Below, piece by piece: positions 20,807 through 29,579 of a stretch of 64,000 nt of DNA. Every line of letters starts with the position of its first letter. Within the stretch, counting starts at the first letter, position 1. The stretch lies in contig NZ_RZUF01000011.1 in the NCBI RefSeq assembly GCF_004005375.1, forward strand, positions 93,686 to 157,685, in the 5' to 3' direction. Below the pieces are notes generated by a model. That model worked only from the letters and a program-made list of their open reading frames with translations. It ran no database searches and was not told the DNA's origin. The translations under genes and the position numbers were made by a program. This stretch comes from Rheinheimera sediminis. Its GTDB lineage: Bacteria; Pseudomonadota; Gammaproteobacteria; Enterobacterales; Alteromonadaceae.

Positions 20807-22146
20807 GAACGATTTTCCTCTGAAATTTTTGCTGAAAGCTCTAACTCTGCTAATCGGAACGACACCGCATTGGCGTGCGCATCTAATCCTTCGGCTTTGG
20901 CCAGTTTAACAATAGTGGGGCCTAAATCGCGCATACCATCTGCTGTTAAGCTTTGCACCGTGTAACGACGATAAAAGTCGGCCAAACTTAAACTGCTGTG
21001 ATTACGGCTGTAGCCATAAGTTGGCAATACATGGTTAGTACCACTGGCATAATCACCTGCTGATTCAGGCGTGTAAGGGCCAACAAAAATACTGGCGGCG
21101 TTGGTCAGTTTGCGAAGCAGACCTTGATCGTCAGCAGTTTGAATTATTAAGTGTTCAGGCGCGTATTGATTACTGACCAAAGCCGCTGTCGCTAAATCCG
21201 GCGTTAAAATCAGTCTGCTGTTGCTCAGAGCTTTTTTAGCAATTTCTGCGCGTGGTAATAAAGCTGTCTGACGTTTAAGCTCACTGATGGTATTAACCAA
21301 CAAAGCTTCAGAAGGGCTGACCAACACCACTTGTGAGTCCGGGCCGTGTTCGGCCTGAGACAATAAATCTGCCGCCACAAAGACAGGGTTAGCATTGTCA
21401 TCGGCAATCACCAGCACTTCAGAAGGGCCGGCTGGCATATCAATAGCAGCGCCTCGGGCATCCTGGCTTACTTGCTGTTTGGCTTCGGTAACAAATCTAT
21501 TGCCTGGGCCAAAAATTTTATCCACTTTGCCAATGGTTTCAGTGCCATAGGCCAAAGCAGCGACGGCCTGAGCACCACCTAAAGTATAAATCTCGGTAAT
21601 GCCACAAAGTGATGCGGCATACACAATCTCAGCGGCAATATCGCCCGCTTCAGGCTGACCAGGAGGTGTCACTAACACCACTCGGCGGCAACCCGCCAGT
21701 TGAGCAGGCACACCCAGCATCAACACGGTTGATGGTAAAGGCGCGCTGCCACCTGGTACATACAAACCAACCTGATCCAAAGCGCTGTAATTCAGCTCAC
21801 AGACCACACCAGGCTGAGTTTCAATGCGGATATTCTGCGGTAATTGAGCGGCGTGAAAGGTGCGGATATTACGATACGCAATCTGAATGGCAGTTTTTAG
21901 CTCATCGGATAAAGAGACGATTAAGCTTTGTTGCTGCTGCTCTGACAAACGCAAAGGGTTGCTTTGCAGCTTGTCAAAGTCGCGGCTAAAACGTTGTAAA
22001 GCGGCATCACCTTCAGTGCGAACAGCGCGGATAATGTCCTTCACTGTCTGTTTTAAACTGTCTGATTCCTGCTGCAGCGGGCGCTCTAATAAAGCCTGCT
22101 GCGCAGTTTGATCCAGTTGTTGCCAGTTGCTGATCTGAAACTGCAT
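20803..22146 (-). CDS. hisD: Histidinol dehydrogenase
   Basis: Oxidises histidinol to histidine in two NAD-linked steps. The 447-residue length is slightly above E. coli (434). The family signature lies around residues 240-275 (AAIDMPAGPSEVLVIADDNA, then DLLSQAEHGPDSQ with the zinc-binding Gln/His), and the late block YAPEHLII and SAGDYASGTNHVLPT supplies further zinc and catalytic residues. It is separated from hisG by only 3 bases. Confidence 0.98.
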   Translation of the reverse strand: MQFQISNWQQLDQTAQQALLERPLQQESDSLKQTVKDIIRAVRTEGDAALQRFSRDFDKLQSNPLRLSEQQQQSLIVSLSDELKTAIQIAYRNIRTFHAAQLPQNIRIETQPGVVCELNYSALDQVGLYVPGGSAPLPSTVLMLGVPAQLAGCRRVVLVTPPGQPEAGDIAAEIVYAASLCGITEIYTLGGAQAVAALAYGTETIGKVDKIFGPGNRFVTEAKQQVSQDARGAAIDMPAGPSEVLVIADDNANPVFVAADLLSQAEHGPDSQVVLVSPSEALLVNTISELKRQTALLPRAEIAKKALSNSRLILTPDLATAALVSNQYAPEHLIIQTADDQGLLRKLTNAASIFVGPYTPESAGDYASGTNHVLPTYGYSRNHSSLSLADFYRRYTVQSLTADGMRDLGPTIVKLAKAEGLDAHANAVSFRLAELELSAKISEENRS

Positions 22147-22149
22147 CTT

Positions 22150-23058
22150 TTACTCCATCATCTTTTCAATGGGTAATACAAGAATAGAGCTGGCACCTAA
22201 GCCTTTCAGTTGCTCCATGGTTTCCCAGAACAAAGTTTCGCTGCTGACTACGTGCAAAGCCACTAGATCGTCATTGCCAGCCAGTGGTAATAATGTTGGG
22301 TTTTCGGCGCCAGGCAGCAGTGCTATCACTTCCTGTAAACGGGCCCGTGGCGCGTGCAACATAATGTATTTGCTTTCATTGGCTTGCATCACGCCTTGAA
22401 TTCGTGGCATCAGTTTTTTAATCAGTTTCAGTTGTTTTTCATCTGCTAAATCACGGCGCTGGATCAGTACTGCTTTGGAGCGGTAAATCACTTCCACTTC
22501 TTTTAAACCATTGGCTTCTAACGTAGCGCCTGTGGAGACTAAATCACAAATGGCATCGGCTAAACCTGCTCGTGGCGCCACTTCAACTGAACCTTTTAAA
22601 TTGACGATACGGCAATTGACACCGTTTTGCTTTAAATAGCGGTTCAGTAAACGCGGGTAGGTGGTTGCTATAGTGCGGCCTTCCAGATCTTTGACTGAGC
22701 TATAGTTTTCTTCCTGTGGCACTGCTATGGATAAGCGGCAGCCACCAAAATCCAGACGGGCCAGCACAGTGTAATCGTAGGTTTCGTTATCCAGCTGGCG
22801 CTGTAATGACACTTCTTCCAGTACGTTTTCGCCAACAAAACCTAAATCACAAACACCGTCCATCACCAGGCCAGGGATATCGTCATCCCGCACCCGCAGT
22901 AAATCGATATCCATGTTTTCAACATGGGCGATCAGGCGCTGTTCACGTAAGTTGATTTTTAAACCACAACTGGTCAGCAGAGCCTGAGAGTCTTGTGACA
23001 AGCGGCCAGATTTCTGAATGGCGATACGTAATCTTTGGTTCTCTGTGTTTAATGTCAT
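22150..23058 (-). CDS. hisG: ATP phosphoribosyltransferase (long form)
   Basis: Catalyses the first, feedback-inhibited step of histidine synthesis. It is 302 residues from the ATG at 23058, which has AAGGTG nine bases before it; the frame extends to a GTG at 23070, but that codon sits inside the ribosome site. [41 protein letters not shown] and the PRPP-binding [14 protein letters not shown] blocks are clear. The C-terminal ACT-like histidine-binding domain ([20 protein letters not shown] to the end) marks the long form, which needs no HisZ. First structural gene of the operon, 91 bases from the attenuator. Confidence 0.98.
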   Translation of the reverse strand: MTLNTENQRLRIAIQKSGRLSQDSQALLTSCGLKINLREQRLIAHVENMDIDLLRVRDDDIPGLVMDGVCDLGFVGENVLEEVSLQRQLDNETYDYTVLARLDFGGCRLSIAVPQEENYSSVKDLEGRTIATTYPRLLNRYLKQNGVNCRIVNLKGSVEVAPRAGLADAICDLVSTGATLEANGLKEVEVIYRSKAVLIQRRDLADEKQLKLIKKLMPRIQGVMQANESKYIMLHAPRARLQEVIALLPGAENPTLLPLAGNDDLVALHVVSSETLFWETMEQLKGLGASSILVLPIEKMME

Positions 23059-23082
23059 GTTATTTCGCACCTTATAAAATTG

Positions 23083-23117
23083 TAAAACAAAAACCCCGGG
23101 ATTTTAGCCCCGGGGTT
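23083..23117 (-). terminator. his attenuator terminator
   Basis: On the minus strand AACCCCGGG, an 8-base loop and CCCGGGGTT, then TTTTTGTTTT: a 9-bp GC-rich stem with a U-tract between the leader peptide and hisG. This is the classical site where transcription stops when charged tRNA-His is plentiful. Confidence 0.9.
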
Positions 23118-23189
23118 CAGTTGGAATTTGTTTTCACTTTTCCTCCAGAGGCTGGTTATGACCTAGCCTCCAATGTCAACACGGACCGG

Positions 23190-23237
23190 CTAGTCGGATA
23201 AATGATGGTGATGATGCCAGTGGATGTTGATCGTCAT
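23190..23237 (-). CDS. hisL: his operon leader peptide
   Basis: A 15-residue peptide, MTINIHWHHHHHLSD, with five consecutive His codons plus one more after IleAsnIle. A GAGGAG ribosome site sits about ten bases before the ATG. Ribosome stalling at the His run under histidine shortage should prevent formation of the downstream terminator at 23083-23117 and let transcription enter hisG. E. coli HisL (16 residues, seven consecutive His) is the known counterpart. Too short for ordinary ORF calling. Confidence 0.95.
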   Translation of the reverse strand: MTINIHWHHHHHLSD

Positions 23238-23506
23238 GGAAAGTTACTCCTCGTTAAGATGTATACAAGCTAACGGCTTTTTTGCTTTGAGGCAATAAAA
23301 ATTTTCATGCTTTTGCGCATAGATAATAAAAGGATTTAATTTAATTTATTGTTTTTGTTGGTTATTTTAAATTCTATTTTCCACCGTGCTGAAGTGAAGA
23401 ATTAATTATGGAAAAAAAAGCCATGAAAGAGGGGTTAAAAAATAATCATGTTGTATAGATAAAGTTTTTTTAATTGCGGCCGATACTGAATGACAAAGGA
23501 GGATCT

Positions 23507-23767
23507 ATGGATATTTTATTCCCTTACTTGTATCGTTCACCCAGTACGCCGGCGGAACAATCAGGCCCTATGATCGCCCCCGTATTTAAGGATGCGAAAA
23601 TTAGTGCTTATGAAAAAGAGGAAAAACGCTATCTGATATTGCTGAAAGAACAACCGAAAAAACGTCAGGACAGACGCAGGCGTACTGACTATCCGGCTGC
23701 ACCCAAAACTACGCCGGAGGAAGAGCAAAAAGTAGACGAAGACGGGCATCTCGATATTTTTATCTGA
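23507..23767 (+). CDS. Small charged protein of unknown function
   Basis: Not recognised. It has 86 residues, starting at the ATG that follows a near-perfect ribosome site AAAGGAGG (six bases away). It opens MDILFPYLYRSPSTPAEQ, has a lysine/arginine-rich middle (KKRQDRRRRTDYP) and an acidic tail ending HLDIFI. No membrane segment or signal peptide is visible. It lies alone between the his control region, which is divergent, and the yoaA helicase gene 118 bases downstream. The strong ribosome site and clean start support it as a real gene. Confidence 0.65.
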   Translation: MDILFPYLYRSPSTPAEQSGPMIAPVFKDAKISAYEKEEKRYLILLKEQPKKRQDRRRRTDYPAAPKTTPEEEQKVDEDGHLDIFI

Positions 23768-23885
23768 TCAGCAGGCAAGGACCTTTAGATATTTTCTGTG
23801 TTGCACGGCATAATAGCTGAAATTGTTGCCAGGCCTTCTTTATGCTTCCTTTGTTATTTTCTATTGCTGTTGTGTTGTCTTGCCT

Positions 23886-25805
23886 ATGCTAAAACAAGTG
23901 CAACAGGCTTTTGCCGAGCAAGGGGCTCTATCCAAAGCTATTGATGGTTTTAAAGCCCGTGAGCCACAAAAGCTGATGGCGGCCTCAGTGACTAAATCTA
24001 TTGAAAACGGCAATGCGTTATTGGTCGAAGCTGGCACTGGTACAGGCAAAACTTACGCTTATTTAGTGCCAGCTTTGTTATCAGGTAAAAAAGTTATTTT
24101 ATCCACTGGTACTAAAAACCTGCAGGAACAGCTGTATTTCCGTGATTTACCTACAGTACTCAAAGCTTTGGCTTTGCCGGTCGATACGTCGCTGTTAAAA
24201 GGCCGCTCTAACTATTTGTGTTTATTTCGTTTAGACCAGCATTATCAGCATGTGCCTACAGCAGATGCCGCTGTGATCAATGATTTAAGTCTGATTAAGA
24301 AATGGTCCAACGAAACCCAAAGTGGTGATATAGGCGAGCTGACTTATATCGCCGAAGACTCCAAAGCTTTGCCTCTGGTGACCAGTACAGCAGACAACTG
24401 CCTCGGCAAGGACTGCCCTTCTTATGAAGACTGTTATTTACTGAAAGCCCGTAAAAAGGCGATGCAGGCCGATTTAGTGGTAGTAAACCATCATTTGTTT
24501 TTTGCCGATATGGCGCTAAAAGACACAGGTTTTGGTGAGCTGCTGCCCAATATGGATGTAGTGATCTTTGATGAAGCTCACCAAATTCCGGATATCGCCA
24601 GTGAATATTTTGGCGAGACTTTATCCAGCCGTACTTTGCTTGAGCTGTGCAAAGAGCTGGAGCTAATTTGCAAAACTGAACTTAGGGATCATCCACAGCT
24701 TAGTAAGACAGCAGACAAGCTGGCAACTTTAGTGCGGGATTGGCGGCTGCTGTGGTCGGATGAACCTGAACGTGGTAACTGGCGTGACAGTAGTAAAAGG
24801 CCTGATGTGCAGCTGGCGCTGACCCGGGTGTCTGAAGCCATGGGCATGTTATATCAGGTACTCAAAGGCAGTTTAGGTCGCAACGAAGTGGTAGACCACT
24901 GTTTTGAGCGGTTGGCTTTAGCTAAAACTCAGCTAGAAAAACTGCAGGATGTCAGCAAAACTGGTGTCAGCTTTTGGTATGAAACCACCAGACAACATAT
25001 CAGCCTGCATTTAACGCCTTTAAGTATCGCCGATAAATTCCGTGAGCTGGTGTTTGCCGAAAAACGCAGCTGGATTTTTACTTCTGCTACCTTGTCTGTT
25101 GATCAGGGCTTTGCTCACTATATTGAACAAATGGGCTTGCAACAGGCGGATACTTTGCTGCTCGATAGCCCTTTTGATTACGAACAACAAGCTATGTTGT
25201 TGGTGCCGCGTTATTTACCTGAACCTAACGACGCCCGTATGGGCAAGGCGCTGCTAAAATTGGCGGTGCCTTTAATTGAAGCCAACCAGGGCCGCTGTTT
25301 TTTCCTGTTCACCAGCCATCGTATGCTGCAATGGATGGCCAATGAGCTGCCACAGCATTTGTCTTTGCCTGTGCTGGTGCAGGGCACCACCAGTAAACGC
25401 TTATTGCTGGAACAGTTTGTTGAAACCAAACATGCGGTGTTACTCGGCACCGGCAGTTTTTGGGAAGGGGTGGATGTGCGCGGTGATACCTTAAGCTGTG
25501 TCATCATCGACAAACTACCTTTTGCCTCACCTGACGATCCTTTATTGCAGGCACGAAATGAGGATTGCCAGATGAAAGGTTTGGACCCTTTTGCTTTGGT
25601 GCAATTGCCACAAGCTGTGATCACCTTAAAACAGGGCGTTGGCCGTTTAATCCGTGACGTGTCAGACCGCGGCGTCCTGGTGATTTGTGATAACAGGTTA
25701 GTGACCCGACCTTATGGCTCTGTGTTTTTAAAGAGTTTACCGCCGATGCGCCGTAGCCGTGATTTGCAGGCTGCAGTAAGGTTTTTAGAAGATTTACCTA
25801 AATAA
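23886..25805 (+). CDS. yoaA: YoaA-type Fe-S superfamily 2 DNA helicase
   Basis: An XPD/DinG-family 5'-3' helicase of 639 residues from the ATG at 23886; the open frame reaches back to a TTG at 23823, but the added residues are hydrophobic and unlike the family. Walker A is VEAGTGTGKTYAYL near residue 48, and the DEAH box is IFDEAHQIPDIAS near residue 230. Between them DNCLGKDCPSYEDCYLLKAR, with the earlier Cys in GRSNYLCLFRL, forms the four-cysteine iron-sulfur site. C-terminal motifs include WIFTSATLS, GSFWEGVDVRG and QGVGRLIRD. E. coli YoaA aids replication-fork repair with HolC. Confidence 0.94.
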   Translation: MLKQVQQAFAEQGALSKAIDGFKAREPQKLMAASVTKSIENGNALLVEAGTGTGKTYAYLVPALLSGKKVILSTGTKNLQEQLYFRDLPTVLKALALPVDTSLLKGRSNYLCLFRLDQHYQHVPTADAAVINDLSLIKKWSNETQSGDIGELTYIAEDSKALPLVTSTADNCLGKDCPSYEDCYLLKARKKAMQADLVVVNHHLFFADMALKDTGFGELLPNMDVVIFDEAHQIPDIASEYFGETLSSRTLLELCKELELICKTELRDHPQLSKTADKLATLVRDWRLLWSDEPERGNWRDSSKRPDVQLALTRVSEAMGMLYQVLKGSLGRNEVVDHCFERLALAKTQLEKLQDVSKTGVSFWYETTRQHISLHLTPLSIADKFRELVFAEKRSWIFTSATLSVDQGFAHYIEQMGLQQADTLLLDSPFDYEQQAMLLVPRYLPEPNDARMGKALLKLAVPLIEANQGRCFFLFTSHRMLQWMANELPQHLSLPVLVQGTTSKRLLLEQFVETKHAVLLGTGSFWEGVDVRGDTLSCVIIDKLPFASPDDPLLQARNEDCQMKGLDPFALVQLPQAVITLKQGVGRLIRDVSDRGVLVICDNRLVTRPYGSVFLKSLPPMRRSRDLQAAVRFLEDLPK

Positions 25806-25937
25806 AATACTCTTCGTACTTGAAGTTGCAACTTTGTTGCCTGAGTGCTCTCATTGCTATACTGAATTGCACAGGAGAGGGGCAGGCTAAACCCAGCCCT
25901 AGCGGCATCGTCTTGCTGCAGCACCAAGTACTTTGAG
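25805..25937 (-). repeat. Composite intergenic repeat (copy 1, minus orientation)
   Basis: Read on the minus strand it contains AAGTACTTGGTGCTGCAGC, then GGGCTGGGTTTAGCCTGCCCC, and ends TTCAAGTACGAAGAGTATTT. The same order of blocks appears at 62317-62400 on the plus strand, and one block recurs at 63940-63970. It lies between yoaA and tsaB. Confidence 0.55.
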
Positions 25938-25972
25938 TGTAGGAAAAAAACATTGATGAAAGGAGTAGCCTG

Positions 25973-26692
25973 TTGAAACTACTGGCATTAGATACCTCAA
26001 CCGAAGCTTGTTCAGTGGCTTTAACTGTCGATGGCAACATTCTGACTTTAGATGAAGTTTGTCCTCAGCAACACAGCAAACGTATTTTGCCTATGGTGCA
26101 GCAGCTGTTGTCTGAAGCTGGCTTAACTTTGCAGCAACTGGATGGTTTGGTGTTTGGTAAAGGCCCTGGTAGTTTTACCGGTGTGCGTATTGGTGTAGGG
26201 GTTTGTCAGGGCCTGGCTTTTGGCGCTGAAATTCCTGTTTACGGCGTATCGACTTTAGCCGCTATGGCGCAAGCTGCGCACCGATTACACCAAGCCCATC
26301 AGGTGGTTGCTGCCATCGATGCCCGGATGAATGAAGTGTACTTGGCCAGTTTTCAGTTAGATGAGCATGGCCTGATGCAGGCGCTAAGCGCTGAAATAGC
26401 GGCAAAGCCAACGGATTTGCCTGGGCCTGTGTTAAAAGGCCACATTTGTGCCGTAGGTACGGGTTGGCAAACCTATCCACAGCAGTTGGAAGACTGGCAC
26501 AAAACTGGCAATAGCGGTACAGAGGATCTTGCGCAAGTTCATCATAGTCCTGTGATTCTGTATCCTTCAGCCCAGGATATGTTGAGTCTGGCGGCAACCC
26601 CATTCCGGCAGGGGCACTTTATTGCCGCAGAACTAGCAGAGCCAACTTATGTGCGCGATGAGGTGACCTGGCAGAAATTGCCCGGTAGATAA
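25973..26692 (+). CDS. tsaB: TsaB, tRNA t6A37 biosynthesis protein
   Basis: Scaffold partner of TsaD in making N6-threonylcarbamoyladenosine at position 37 of ANN-decoding tRNAs. The 239-residue ASKHA-fold protein reads LLALDTSTEACSVAL at the start, HSKRILPMVQQLL around residue 35, FGKGPGSFTGVRIGVGVCQG around residue 58 and IDARMNEVY near residue 118, close to E. coli TsaB. The start is a TTG supported by AAGGAG seven bases upstream; no ATG fits. A six-codon mini-frame (ATG at 25955) ends with a TGA that overlaps this TTG, so coupled initiation is possible. Confidence 0.95.
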   Translation: MKLLALDTSTEACSVALTVDGNILTLDEVCPQQHSKRILPMVQQLLSEAGLTLQQLDGLVFGKGPGSFTGVRIGVGVCQGLAFGAEIPVYGVSTLAAMAQAAHRLHQAHQVVAAIDARMNEVYLASFQLDEHGLMQALSAEIAAKPTDLPGPVLKGHICAVGTGWQTYPQQLEDWHKTGNSGTEDLAQVHHSPVILYPSAQDMLSLAATPFRQGHFIAAELAEPTYVRDEVTWQKLPGR

Positions 26693-26709
26693 ACCCGTCG
26701 TCCTTGCAG

Positions 26710-26822
26710 CTGCAGCTGCGTTGACTGCGTCTTCTCGCCCCGGTCACATAGCTCGGACGGGGACAAGTTCAGCCCCTACGTTGCCTTGCTACAATTGCAA
26801 TCAGGCGGGGACAAAGATTTAT
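26710..26822. repeat. REP-like imperfect hairpin region
   Basis: Contains GGGGACAAG...CAGCCCCTACG and a second GGCGGGGACAAAG about 40 bases on, resembling the GGGGCGGG family seen elsewhere in the window but with imperfect pairing. It lies in the 198-base gap after tsaB, where nothing else was recognised. Confidence 0.35.
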
Positions 26823-26890
26823 AAAAGCTACTTGGCGAAATGTTTTGCTAAGTTATACTGGCGCTATAGAAAGGCGAACTTAGAGCAGTT

Positions 26891-27196
26891 ATGACCATAG
26901 CCGTTAGCCGCGATGTACCCAAGAGTCCCAATGTCGGACTGGTATTTCAGGGCTCGAAAACTAAAGCCGTTGAGGCTGATCAGCAAAGCAAAACAGCACT
27001 GGTGCCTGCAGGTACCGGTGTTCGTGCTGACGCCGAGGCTTTGTCTATGTTAGACCAGCAAGAGGCGCAAAAACGTACCATGTACGATCAGCCTAAACAG
27101 CGCAATCAACAAGCCTTAGATGCTTATGAGATGCTGGCCAATCAGGAAAAACGCGAAAAAGTTCAGCAAATGTTTAGCCTCGATCTGTACGCTTAA
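26891..27196 (+). CDS. Conserved-looking small protein of unknown function
   Basis: A 101-residue soluble protein rich in Gln, Lys and Ala, opening MTIAVSRDVPKSPNVGLVFQ and ending KREKVQQMFSLDLYA. The second half is predicted helical (DQQEAQKRTMYDQPKQRNQQ). The YDQP...N..A..AYE...NQEKRE...LDLYA pattern resembles small uncharacterised proteins I recall from other alteromonads such as Shewanella, but no function is known to me. It stands alone, 198 bases after tsaB, and no strong ribosome site is seen. Confidence 0.7.
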   Translation: MTIAVSRDVPKSPNVGLVFQGSKTKAVEADQQSKTALVPAGTGVRADAEALSMLDQQEAQKRTMYDQPKQRNQQALDAYEMLANQEKREKVQQMFSLDLYA

Positions 27197-27303
27197 CGCG
27201 CACTGCTGTTTTACAACCTCCGCTTTAAAATTCATGTAAAAAAATCAATGAAACTGGTCTGGTTGTGCTTTATGCTGTCTGCCTTATAAAAAAACGGATA
27301 TGG

Positions 27304-28299
27304 ATGATGTTCGAAAGCAAGGTGTTCCGACTCTGGTTTATTGCAGCTTTGACCTTGTGGTTTGTGCTTTTTTATCAGTTTAATCAGCTAAGTTTTTTAC
27401 TGGAGCATTGGTACTACCCTGCCATTATGGTTGCAGGGGCCTTTGTCGCCGGTGTGACTCCCGAAGGTGGCGGAGCAGTGGCTTTTCCTGTGTTAAATAT
27501 TTTTCTTAACATAGACCGGACTATGGCGCGGGATTTTAGTTTAATGATCCAAAGTGTTGGCATGACCAGCGCCAGTATTTTTATCTTAAGTCACAAAGCG
27601 AACAGGCTGAAAACCTACAGACCTTTATTGCTGTTTATTCCCCTGGCATTTATTGGCTTTGTGCTTGGTATGCAGCTGCTGCAACAATTGCCTGTTTATA
27701 TTATGCAGGCGCTGTTTTTAAGTCTGATCACCAGTTTTGCAGTGGTGTACAGCTTTGGCAAACACAGAGGCAGCAAACTGACTTTGGAGCTAAGTAAACC
27801 GCTGGATTTCCTGTTGTTGCTGCTGTTGTTGCTCGCAGGTGGCATGTGTGCCAGTTTATTTGGTACAGGCGCAGATATTATTTTGTTCACTGTTTTGGTG
27901 ACCCATTTCAGGATGCAGGAAAAAGTTGCAACTCATATGAGTATTATGTTGATGGCAGCTATTAGTCTATTAGGTTTTGGTTACAGGCATTTTGTTGACC
28001 AGGCTTTAACTGGCTATCAAGTGCAAACCTGGTTGTGTGCTTACCCTGTAGTCTTGCTGATGGCGCCACTCGGGGCCTATGTGTTGCACCTTATCAACAA
28101 GGAGATTATGTTGTATGCGATTGCCGTGCTTAATATCGGTCAGTTACTATATTTTCTCTGCCATAACCCATCATTGGACAAGCTGATGTGGGCTTCAGCT
28201 TTTACTCTGGTATTGTCGACTGGCTTTTATATCTTGATCAGAAGCTTAAGCCGCAAAGTTATCTCCAGAGCGCAAGCTCAATGTGCTGGACCTGTTTAA
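27304..28299 (+). CDS. TauE/SafE-family sulfite exporter-like permease
   Basis: An inner-membrane protein of about 331 residues with roughly eight hydrophobic segments. The first repeat carries VAGAFVAGVTPEGGGAVAFP, the TauE/SafE glycine-rich hallmark; the second half has GGMCASLFGTGADIILF, the matching internal repeat. Family members export sulfite, sulfoacetate or other organic anions; no sulfur genes are nearby, so the substrate is unknown. ATGs at 27304 and 27307 follow a GGATATGG ribosome site; the frame is open to 27265, but that start has no support. Confidence 0.88.
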   Translation: MMFESKVFRLWFIAALTLWFVLFYQFNQLSFLLEHWYYPAIMVAGAFVAGVTPEGGGAVAFPVLNIFLNIDRTMARDFSLMIQSVGMTSASIFILSHKANRLKTYRPLLLFIPLAFIGFVLGMQLLQQLPVYIMQALFLSLITSFAVVYSFGKHRGSKLTLELSKPLDFLLLLLLLLAGGMCASLFGTGADIILFTVLVTHFRMQEKVATHMSIMLMAAISLLGFGYRHFVDQALTGYQVQTWLCAYPVVLLMAPLGAYVLHLINKEIMLYAIAVLNIGQLLYFLCHNPSLDKLMWASAFTLVLSTGFYILIRSLSRKVISRAQAQCAGPV

Positions 28300-28300
28300 A

Positions 28301-28328
28301 AGATCCAAGTAGATGTCGGACACGTATA
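28301..28328 (+). promoter_or_regulatory. Candidate ECF-type promoter for the SDR operon
   Basis: AGATCC (28301-28306), a 16-base spacer and CGTATA (28323-28328), 31 bases before the SDR start. This resembles the TGATCC/CGTA pattern I associate with ECF11 (RpoE-ChrR type) sigma factors, which are known to drive similar gene sets. Two GTATAC palindromes four bases apart (28324-28329 and 28334-28339) overlap the -10. Confidence 0.3.
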
Positions 28329-28359
28329 CCTATGTATACATCTTTAAGAGTCTGAGTCT

Positions 28360-29103
28360 ATGTCCCGTTACTGCTTGATTACAGGTGCCAGTTCAGGTTT
28401 AGGCCGTGAATTGGCTATCCAATATGCCAGAGAAGGTTGGCAGGTTATTGCTGTTGCTCGTTCTGTAAATGCGTTAAATGAGCTGCATCAGGAATACAGC
28501 ACTATTCATGCGTTTCCTTTGGATTTGACTAATACTGAGTTGTTTATTTCAGCCGTAAATCACTTGGCTGAGCAAATTCCAGCTTTAGATTTGGTCATTT
28601 TAAATGCTGGTAGCTGCGATTATGTTGATGCAAATCATCTGCCTCTGGATATTTTTGAGCGGACCATGACATTGAATTTCCAGGCTCAGGTCGCTGCTGT
28701 GAAGTTGTTACTGCCTCTTTTACAAAAATCAGAGCAAGGCACTGTGGCTATAGTTAGCAGCCTTGCTCATTTATTTCCATTTACTAAAGCACAGGCCTAT
28801 GGTGCTAGTAAAGCCGCTTTAAGCTATTTCGCAGATAGCTTAAGAGTAGATCTAACAGATTCAGGCATTCGGGTATGTCTGATTGAGCCTGGTTTTGTTG
28901 ACACACCTTTAACTCAAAAAAATGACTTTAAAATGCCATTTCTGCTGCAGGTATCTGATGCAGCAGGTCGCATTCGCAAAGGGCTTGATGCACAGCAGCA
29001 GCGCATAAGATTTCCGAAACGACTGGTATTTAGTCTGCATCTGTTGAATTTACTGCCTTACTCGTTGCGCTGCAAAGTTGCAGCCGGGATGCGCCAACCA
29101 TGA
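28360..29103 (+). CDS. Short-chain dehydrogenase/reductase
   Basis: A 247-residue NAD(P)-dependent oxidoreductase of the classical SDR type. The cofactor motif LITGASSGLGRELA is at the N-terminus, LNAGS near residue 85 is the NAG-type block, and the catalytic residues are Ser in VSSLAHLFPF and Tyr/Lys in YGASKAALSYF near residue 148. The substrate is unknown. Its stop overlaps the DUF2878 start by four bases, and with the chalcone-isomerase-like gene it forms a three-gene operon. Related genes travel together in gammaproteobacterial singlet-oxygen/ChrR-regulated clusters, from memory, usually with cfa and a photolyase, which are missing here. Confidence 0.9.
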   Translation: MSRYCLITGASSGLGRELAIQYAREGWQVIAVARSVNALNELHQEYSTIHAFPLDLTNTELFISAVNHLAEQIPALDLVILNAGSCDYVDANHLPLDIFERTMTLNFQAQVAAVKLLLPLLQKSEQGTVAIVSSLAHLFPFTKAQAYGASKAALSYFADSLRVDLTDSGIRVCLIEPGFVDTPLTQKNDFKMPFLLQVSDAAGRIRKGLDAQQQRIRFPKRLVFSLHLLNLLPYSLRCKVAAGMRQP

Positions 29104-29579
29104 CAGCAATCAACTGGCCGGTTTTAATAGGTTTTAAAGTAAGTTGGTTTGCCTTAGTGCTGTTGCAAAATCAACTCATAGTGCTGGTGCTGGTATTTTT
29201 GCTTTGGTCTTTGTGGCGCTGCAGTCAGGCGGAGCGTTTGGCTTGGTTGCTGTTAGCTGGTGTTGGTATAGCATTGGATTCGCTGCTGCAGTATGCCGGA
29301 GTTCTGAGTTTTACCGGCTCGACATGGTTACCACTGTGGATGCTGACGCTTTGGCTGGCATTCAGTTTGGTTGTGGTGAAGGTTTTTTCGGTCTATCTAC
29401 AAAACTACTGGTTAGCAGCGCTTCTTGCAGCTGCGTCTGGTCCTATGGCTTATCTCGGTGGCTCAGCAGTCAGTGGTCAAATGCAGATCACTGCCACAAC
29501 AGAAGCTTATATCGCCCTGGTTGTAGCTTGGGCTTGTTATGGCGTGTTATCAGGATGGAGCAGAAGATTCTATGCGTAA
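29100..29579 (+). CDS. DUF2878 family membrane protein
   Basis: A 159-residue, almost wholly hydrophobic protein with four or five membrane segments, opening MTAINWPVLIGFKVSWFALV. The GVGIALDSLLQYAGVLSF stretch around residue 58 and WLPLWMLTLWLAFS fit DUF2878. It has no known function. It starts inside the SDR gene and its last bases contain the ATG of the next gene, so the three are very tightly coupled. Confidence 0.85.
   Translation: MTAINWPVLIGFKVSWFALVLLQNQLIVLVLVFLLWSLWRCSQAERLAWLLLAGVGIALDSLLQYAGVLSFTGSTWLPLWMLTLWLAFSLVVVKVFSVYLQNYWLAALLAAASGPMAYLGGSAVSGQMQITATTEAYIALVVAWACYGVLSGWSRRFYA

Noticed and set aside
23823..23885. TTG start for the YoaA helicase
   Set aside because: The added residues are hydrophobic and unlike the family; the ATG at 23886 fits the usual N-terminus.
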